DNA of 47,300 nucleotides from an uncultured Spirochaetales bacterium (lineage in GTDB: Bacteria; Spirochaetota; Spirochaetia; Sphaerochaetales; Sphaerochaetaceae), in contig CALXXN010000015.1 of assembly GCA_944392695.1 (NCBI GenBank), positions 1 to 47,300 on the forward strand. The letters are read 5' to 3'. The position numbers and the translations under genes were made by a program. Positions 42,235 through 47,300 of the stretch are shown piece after piece. The stretch's first letter is position 1. The number at the start of each line of letters is the position of its first letter. The notes beneath the pieces were generated by a model. It was not told where the DNA came from. It saw only the letters and a program-made list of their open reading frames with translations, and did not search any database.

Positions 42235-43715
42235 GGGCAAGATACAGGATCAGGAAGGATGAGGAGTGCATCTCCTGCTTCAAGTGCGCAAAAGAGTGTT
42301 CCTTTGGTGCGATAGGGGTCGTCGATGGCAGGCTCGTCTTCCATCATGACAAGTGCGTCGACTGCCAGAGGTGTGTCTCATCCTGTCCCACTGGAGCTGT
42401 TTTCATAAGCGAGGACATGAACCGCTTCAGGGCCAACTCCGTCTTCAAGGAAGATGACATCCGTGAAATCGGCTTGCAGGCTTCGACTGGCGGGGTCCTC
42501 TTGTCCAGCATGGGTGCCCGCGATGGGCAGGTCCCTGTTTATTTCGACAAGCTCCTTCTCAATGCGAGCCAGGTTACGAATCCTTCCATCGACCCGCTTC
42601 GTGAGCCAATGGAGACGGCAGTCTTCCTCGGCCAGAGGCCGGAAAGGGTCGAGCGCGGTGTTGATGGCCGCCTTGTCGACAACCTGCCTCCACATCTTGA
42701 GCTGAGCACACCTGTGATGTTCTCCGCCATGAGCTATGGAGCGATAAGCCTGAATGTGCACAAGGCCCTCGCCTTGGCAGCCCAGGAGCTTGGCACTTAC
42801 TGGAACACAGGTGAAGGTGGCCTCCATGAAAGCCTATATCCCTATGTGCGCAACACGATTGTGCAGGTGGCCTCGGGCCGTTTCGGTGTCCATGAGACCT
42901 ACTTGAATTCTGCGGCAGCCATTGAAATCAAGATCGGACAGGGTGCCAAACCTGGCATCGGAGGTCATCTGACAGGGAAGAAGATCGTCGGAGATGTGTC
43001 CCGTACGAGGATGGTGCCTGAAGGGATGGATGCGATCAGCCCAGCACCCCATCATGACATCTACTCGATAGAGGACCTGGCCCAGCTTGTGATGTCACTC
43101 AAGGAGGTCACTGGCTATCGTAAGCCTGTCATCGTGAAGGTGGCTGCAGTGCACAACATCGCTCCCATCGCAAGCGGTATCGCGCGTAGTGGGGCGGACA
43201 TGATCTCCATAGACGGTTACAGGGGTGGTACAGGTGCCGCACCCAAGCGCATCCGCGATAACGTAGGCATCCCTATTGAACTCGCCATCGCGGTCGTTGA
43301 CCAGCGCTTGCGCGAGGAGAGGATCCGTGACCGGGTGGGCATCATAGCCAGTGGCAGCATCCGTTCCTCCGCCGATGTCGTCAAGGCCATAGCCCTTGGC
43401 GCTGATGCCGTCTCAATTGGTACAGCCGCCCTCTGCGCCCTTGGCTGCCATATCTGCGCCTCTTGCCACACTGGCAGGTGCGCCTGGGGACTTGCGACCC
43501 AGGATCCTGAGCTGACGAAGCGGCTTGATCCCGACGAGGGTGCCAGACGCCTGGTCAACCTGGTCAATGCCTGGACGAAGGAGATCAAGGAGATGATGGG
43601 CGGCATGGGCATCAACAGCATTGAGGCCCTGCGCGGGAACAGAAGAGCCCTCAGGGGTGTCGACCTGAATGTGAAGGAACTTGAGATTCTTGGCATCGGG
43701 TACGCGGGAGAGTGA
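42231..43715 (+). CDS. gltB: Glutamate synthase FMN subunit with N-terminal ferredoxin domain
   Basis: 494 residues. Two 4Fe-4S motifs at the start (CISCFKCAKECSFGAI, CVDCQRCVSSCPTGAV), then the GltB central barrel: SAMSYGAIS, GEGG, GQGAKPGIGGHL, ISIDGYRGGTGAAP, the FMN phosphate site ASGSIRSSADVVKAIALGAD, and the cysteine cluster CHICASCHTGRCAWGLATQ for the 3Fe-4S centre. It reduces 2-oxoglutarate plus ammonia to glutamate. Electrons may come from ferredoxin or an oxidoreductase encoded elsewhere, because no GltD follows. Confidence 0.93.
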   Translation: MRARYRIRKDEECISCFKCAKECSFGAIGVVDGRLVFHHDKCVDCQRCVSSCPTGAVFISEDMNRFRANSVFKEDDIREIGLQASTGGVLLSSMGARDGQVPVYFDKLLLNASQVTNPSIDPLREPMETAVFLGQRPERVERGVDGRLVDNLPPHLELSTPVMFSAMSYGAISLNVHKALALAAQELGTYWNTGEGGLHESLYPYVRNTIVQVASGRFGVHETYLNSAAAIEIKIGQGAKPGIGGHLTGKKIVGDVSRTRMVPEGMDAISPAPHHDIYSIEDLAQLVMSLKEVTGYRKPVIVKVAAVHNIAPIASGIARSGADMISIDGYRGGTGAAPKRIRDNVGIPIELAIAVVDQRLREERIRDRVGIIASGSIRSSADVVKAIALGADAVSIGTAALCALGCHICASCHTGRCAWGLATQDPELTKRLDPDEGARRLVNLVNAWTKEIKEMMGGMGINSIEALRGNRRALRGVDLNVKELEILGIGYAGE

Positions 43716-43716
43716 T

Positions 43717-44397
43717 ATGAGGAAGGAAATCGTGGATGGGGAAGTGAGGCTCAGCGGCTGCCTGGGTGAGCGGTACATCGGCTGTGGGATGAAGAAGGGC
43801 GTCCTGCATGTGGAGGGCACTCCAGGCAATGCCCTGGCCTGCTATCTGGATGGGGGTGAGGTCTTCGTCGATGGCAATACCCAGGACGCGGTGGCTGACA
43901 CGATGAACGCAGGACTCCTTGCTGTCCGCGGATCGGCTGGAGATGCCCTGGCCTATGGCATGCGGGGTGGACGTGTCTACATCCTTGGTGATGTGGGTTA
44001 TCGGGCAGGTGTCCACATGAAGGCCTACGAGGATGAACGTAGCGTGCTCGTAGTCGGTGGCAGGACAGGATCCTTCTTAGGTGAGTATCTTGCAGGGGGG
44101 CTCATCATAGTCCTTGGGCTTGGCTGTGAAGGTGGTGACATCACAGGCTACTTCTGTGGAAATGGCATGTACGCTGGAACAATATACCTGCGTACCGGCA
44201 AGGCCCCTGTCAACCTTTCCGACAAGCTCATCCTCCGTCATGTGGACGAGGCGGAGAAGGCGGCTGTCCTGCGCCCTGTCGTCGAGGACTTCGCCTCCAC
44301 ATTCTCATTGGATGCCAAGCTGTGCCTCTCTGGTGACTTCATCGCCATCGAAGCTGACAAGTCGAAGACATACAGCCAGCTCTATGCGGCTGTGTAG
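43717..44397 (+). CDS. Glutamate synthase GXGXG-domain subunit
   Basis: 226 residues forming the right-handed GXGXG beta-helix of GltB C-termini (GTPGNALACYLDGGEV, GSAGDALAYGMRGGRVYI, GGLIIVLGLG). It stabilises the complex and the path between the two active sites. ATG 43717 follows the FMN-subunit stop by one base, with GCGGGAGAG upstream. It is the last gene of the three-gene operon. Confidence 0.88.
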   Translation: MRKEIVDGEVRLSGCLGERYIGCGMKKGVLHVEGTPGNALACYLDGGEVFVDGNTQDAVADTMNAGLLAVRGSAGDALAYGMRGGRVYILGDVGYRAGVHMKAYEDERSVLVVGGRTGSFLGEYLAGGLIIVLGLGCEGGDITGYFCGNGMYAGTIYLRTGKAPVNLSDKLILRHVDEAEKAAVLRPVVEDFASTFSLDAKLCLSGDFIAIEADKSKTYSQLYAAV

Positions 44398-44417
44398 GCC
44401 CTAGGTGGGATCCAGGA

Positions 44418-44468
44418 GCCAGGGGCGGAAATGGCTGGACGTTTCCATTGCCTTTGACCGCCTCTGGC
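44418..44468. terminator. Large hairpin between convergent genes
   Basis: GCCAGGGGCGG and CCGCCTCTGGC pair at 10 of 11 positions, with an inner GGAAATGG/CCATT stem. It lies between the GXGXG subunit stop and the regulator stop and probably ends both transcripts, although no T-run is seen. Confidence 0.4.
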
Positions 44469-44498
44469 CAGTGTATCCTTCATAATTGATGATTGCCC

Positions 44499-45476
44499 TT
44501 ACTGCTTTCCGGGACCATCCCTCCATTCCGCAGGGGAGTAGCCTGTTTCCTTCCTGAACACCTTGATGAAATAGCTTGTGTATGAGTAGCCACACATACC
44601 CGCTATATCCTTGATTTTCATCTTGGTCGTGCTAAGGAGGTGCTTTGCGTTTTCAATCCTCTTTTTAGTCAGGTACAGGGAGAACGGGGTTCCAGTCTCT
44701 TTGCTGAATATCATGCTCAGGTACTGGGTGCTGTATCCAAGCTGGTCAGCGATCATGTCAAGTCCAAGGGAAGGGTTGCGGTAATTCGCATCTATCTGGC
44801 TGACTATCTTCAGCATGAGTTCTTTTGAGTAAGAACCGTCTGTGCTGCTGAGGGTGGCTTCTTCCAGGAACTTGTACTGTTTGTCGAATGTGTCACACTC
44901 AGTGTCAAACCACCTCTTGAAATAGCCCACTTCGATTGGGATCTTCCCGGCCCCAGCCATGTCCCTCCAGCCAGTCAGCGAGGAATAAAACGATTTATAG
45001 GTTTCAATATATGAGGCTGCCAGGTCCTGTATCACTTGGGAAAGCCTCAGTGCGGCTTCCTTGTCATGCATGGCCCAGGCGTCTTCCAATGAAAGTCCTA
45101 GGAAGAGTTTCCCCTCTTCGTTGCGGAGGATCCCCTCTACCACGGAATACCGTACAGGCTTGAGTATGTAATCTTTTATTCCAAGCCTGATCGCTTGCTG
45201 GGCGAACTCAAATTCCTCGTACCCGGAGATGATATAGTAGCTTGTGGTGTCATTTTCCGAGGCGTTCTTGATCTCATATATGGCTTCAAGTCCAGTGAGG
45301 CCTGGCATCTTTATGTCTGAGAACACGATATCAAAAGTTTCTTGAAGACAGGTGTTCCTGAGTTCCTCTCCAGTACTTACCATCTTGTATTCCGTATATG
45401 GGGATGGATACTGCTCCATGAAATGCTTGAAGAGTGTCTTGACACCCATCTCATCATCAGCAATCAGGATTTTCAT
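44499..45476 (-). CDS. Response regulator, YesN type (receiver, spacer, AraC domain)
   Basis: 325 residues from ATG 45476 with AAAGGAGG upstream. Receiver with D7-D8, phosphoacceptor D54 in VFSDIKMPG and K in YILKPVR; a helical middle region (about 125-225) of unknown role; and an AraC-type domain at the C-terminus (DMIADQLGYSTQYLSMIFS, IKDIAGMCGYSYTSYFIKVF). It overlaps the sensor gene by 20 bases. No transporter operon lies beside this pair, so its target is not visible here. Confidence 0.92.
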   Translation of the reverse strand: MKILIADDEMGVKTLFKHFMEQYPSPYTEYKMVSTGEELRNTCLQETFDIVFSDIKMPGLTGLEAIYEIKNASENDTTSYYIISGYEEFEFAQQAIRLGIKDYILKPVRYSVVEGILRNEEGKLFLGLSLEDAWAMHDKEAALRLSQVIQDLAASYIETYKSFYSSLTGWRDMAGAGKIPIEVGYFKRWFDTECDTFDKQYKFLEEATLSSTDGSYSKELMLKIVSQIDANYRNPSLGLDMIADQLGYSTQYLSMIFSKETGTPFSLYLTKKRIENAKHLLSTTKMKIKDIAGMCGYSYTSYFIKVFRKETGYSPAEWRDGPGKQ

Positions 45477-47181
45477 TTGAAAGAACCTCCTTTGTATCAA
45501 TGACGACCTGGCATCCATTCCCAGGGGATGATGTGATATCCACACTTGCTCCTGGATCCAGGATCCGTATCCTGTCCAGACTGTTCGAGATCCCGATTGA
45601 TGCCATCAAGTCTGTCTTCTCCATGTCAAAGCCACGACCGTCATCACTTATGGTTATCTTCATCCGCCCATCTACCTCTTCTGCTGTCACTTGGATGGAG
45701 CATTTCCTCTTACCTGGCTCCATCCCATGGATGACTGCGTTTTCAACGAAGGGCTGTATCAGCAGGCGTGGAACCAACATTGTTTGTATGTCTCCACTTA
45801 CTGAGACCTGGTAATCCAACCGGTCCCCAAACCTGTCTTTCTGCAGGAGCAGGTACGACTTTATGAAAGTCAGCTCATCGGAGAGTGGTACTAGGTTGTC
45901 CTTCCTCAGGACATATCGCAACAGGTCTGAAAGACTGTAGAGTCCGTTTTCCAGTTCCTTGTACTTCCCCTCATAGATGAGGGCTATGAGTGTGTTCAAA
46001 GTATTGAAGAGGAAGTGTGGTTGCAGCTGGGAGAGGAGGGCTTTGTTCTCCGCCTTCTCTTCAGCGAGCTTGGCGATATAGTTCTTCTCAATCAAATCCC
46101 TGAGGTCGCCAATGGCATGGTTCAGACTTGACCCTAGTTCCTCAAGTTCCCATCCTTTATGGCTTTCGTAGGAGACATCGAAATTGCCTTTCTCGACTTC
46201 CGAAAGGACCTGCCTCATTGCTGTGATTGGTTCTGAAATCCTCTTTGTGAGTCTCCTGTTCAAGAGGAGCGCGGTCATGAAGGCGATGAGATAGAGCCCG
46301 ATTCCTATCGCATAGACCGCCACTGTCCTTTTCATCATCGTTGTCTTATCCAGGAGTATATGCAGTGTATACGGAGTATCCTTGATGTCATGTTGGATGT
46401 GGTTGACAAGATTCTCATTGACCCTTTCGAGCCCCAGCTGTCCGTTTTCATCTTCCATGAAACCGTCTGAAGAGGTGGAGAAAATCAAGTTGTCCTCAGT
46501 ATCTGATATGTATGCGGAAAAGGGGACATCGAAATCGAGGTTCTCGAAAAAAGACGCGAATGATGATGGCAGGATATCAATCTTGATCACCGCATATGGT
46601 GTCATTGTCACAAGATTCCTGATAGTGCACACAAGTGATATTTTTGTCTTGTCATCTGAATGAGCGTAATAGTCTGTTACATGCGGTGGCACATAGACTA
46701 TGTTCCCATTGGCTTCAAGTGCTTCCTGGTACCAATCCTCCGTTCTCCAATCATGGTCATCCAGAGGTTTTGATTGAGTGAAATTCGAGCTGGAATAGAT
46801 GACATCATCATTGTGGACTATGAGTGTGCTGTAGAAGTTGTTGCTTATATACCTGATGGATGAGATCAGGTTTCCAAAGGCGTTTTCAAATATGGTCTGT
46901 TCCACGAAACTCACATCATCCTGCCTGCTGTATTGGCTCAGAAGGGATATGACCTCATCGTCGAAATATGGCAGGAGGATTACTTGCTCCAGGTTGCCGA
47001 TATACATGGATATGTTCTCAGCTGTGCTGTCGACATAGCTGTCCATAAGTGTCAGGAGTTGTCTGGTATAGTATCTTTCAAGGAGCCCTGTGGAGAGTAT
47101 TATTATCGCCAGGATGGGTAGTGCGGTGCTTAATACGAAATACTTTGTAAGTCGGTTCAGGAGCTTCCTTTGTTTTGCCAT
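45457..47181 (-). CDS. Sensor histidine kinase, YesM type
   Basis: 574 residues. Membrane helix at 13-33, a Cache-type outer domain to about 280, second helix near 285-308, HAMP, then His_kinase with phospho-acceptor H near 389 in LQPHFLFNTLNT and a GHKL ATPase domain (QPFVENAVIHG, DDGRGFD, GISNSLDRI). It phosphorylates the regulator encoded next. A second IS begins 25 bases upstream of its start, so its promoter is either within the IS or displaced. No ribosome site is strong before the ATG. Confidence 0.92.
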   Translation of the reverse strand: MAKQRKLLNRLTKYFVLSTALPILAIIILSTGLLERYYTRQLLTLMDSYVDSTAENISMYIGNLEQVILLPYFDDEVISLLSQYSRQDDVSFVEQTIFENAFGNLISSIRYISNNFYSTLIVHNDDVIYSSSNFTQSKPLDDHDWRTEDWYQEALEANGNIVYVPPHVTDYYAHSDDKTKISLVCTIRNLVTMTPYAVIKIDILPSSFASFFENLDFDVPFSAYISDTEDNLIFSTSSDGFMEDENGQLGLERVNENLVNHIQHDIKDTPYTLHILLDKTTMMKRTVAVYAIGIGLYLIAFMTALLLNRRLTKRISEPITAMRQVLSEVEKGNFDVSYESHKGWELEELGSSLNHAIGDLRDLIEKNYIAKLAEEKAENKALLSQLQPHFLFNTLNTLIALIYEGKYKELENGLYSLSDLLRYVLRKDNLVPLSDELTFIKSYLLLQKDRFGDRLDYQVSVSGDIQTMLVPRLLIQPFVENAVIHGMEPGKRKCSIQVTAEEVDGRMKITISDDGRGFDMEKTDLMASIGISNSLDRIRILDPGASVDITSSPGNGCQVVIDTKEVLSNENPDC

Positions 47182-47205
47182 GAATTCATTATAGCATCTT
47201 AGATT

Positions 47206-47300
47206 TGTGAATTGTAAGTTAAGTTAATAAAGAAACCTCAAATCGTAGGACTATAGCTTAGTTCTCGAACTTCTTTGGAGGTCTGCCACGTTTCTTCTTT
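47206..47300 (-). mobile_element. Left end of a second IS related to the one at 13970
   Basis: TGTGAATT followed by TTAAGTTAATAAAG (47206-47232) resembles the 30-bp repeat of the first IS, and a small minus-strand gene stops 25 bases inside it, exactly the spacing seen at 13999/14025. The element continues beyond the window. Confidence 0.55.
47258..47300 (-). CDS. C-terminal end of a small IS accessory protein (partial)
   Basis: The last 14 codons read KKKRGRPPKKFEN and stop. RGRPPK is an AT-hook-like DNA-binding motif. By position it matches the 70-aa accessory gene of the first IS, though the end sequences differ. It is cut by the window edge. Confidence 0.5.
   Translation of the reverse strand, partial: KKKRGRPPKKFEN

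Noticed and set aside
1-47300. CRISPR arrays, tRNA and rRNA genes
   Set aside because: No regularly spaced direct repeats and no cloverleaf-like or rRNA-like stretches were found by reading; a dedicated search (tRNAscan, Infernal) would be decisive.

Overview
The window looks like a chromosomal segment of a free-living or gut-associated Spirochaetota bacterium, most like Sphaerochaetaceae. This is inferred from gene style only: solute-binding proteins beginning with an ...FAGGASES-type leader, YesM/YesN-type two-component systems beside sugar ABC operons, many small lipoproteins and a split archaeal-type glutamate synthase. No rRNA, tRNA or CRISPR array was seen.

Layout. (1) 1-5028: a minus-strand carbohydrate ABC operon (binding protein, two permeases, a 134-aa unknown and a beta-helix protein). 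(2) 5306-13874: a compact, AT-richer defence island with a GHKL/MORC-like ATPase, a Z1 helicase, a PD-(D/E)XK nuclease and an AIPR protein in one operon, facing a C5 cytosine methyltransferase. This matches a known but little-studied restriction-like system. (3) 13970-16196: a complete two-gene insertion sequence with 30-bp inverted repeats, which has cut a hipBA toxin-antitoxin locus. hipB and its operator survive, but only about 45 residues of hipA remain. (4) 16871-19188: a MATE exporter and a lipoprotein. (5) 19300-25103: a fused FAD reductase / rhodanese / siroheme-type sulfite reductase / ferredoxin protein, a metal- or tetrapyrrole-chelate ABC importer, and a CbiK-type chelatase that could supply its cofactor. 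(6) 25288-29144: an accessory, decaying zone with a DUF2075 nuclease-helicase, a LysR remnant, and an IS21 istA 5' fragment joined to a broken ABC exporter. (7) 29200-30513: a nucleobase permease that appears to be read from a leaderless mRNA. (8) 30706-39680: an alpha-glucan (dextran / isomalto-oligosaccharide) locus, with a YesMN pair divergent from a binding protein, two permeases, a GH66 enzyme and a second glycosidase. (9) 39980-40921: a lipoprotein. (10) 41039-44397: a three-gene split glutamate synthase behind a strong terminator-like leader. (11) 44499-47181: a second YesMN pair. (12) 47206-47300: the start of a second IS of the same kind.

How the parts work together. The sugar loci share one plan: sensor and regulator, binding protein, a hairpin, two permeases, then enzymes that act inside the cell. 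The two binding-protein genes also share an 11-base upstream element. The sulfur fusion protein, chelate importer and chelatase make sense as one redox and siroheme/metal module. The defence operon, hipBA, the DUF2075 gene and the IS elements mark two zones of gene turnover.
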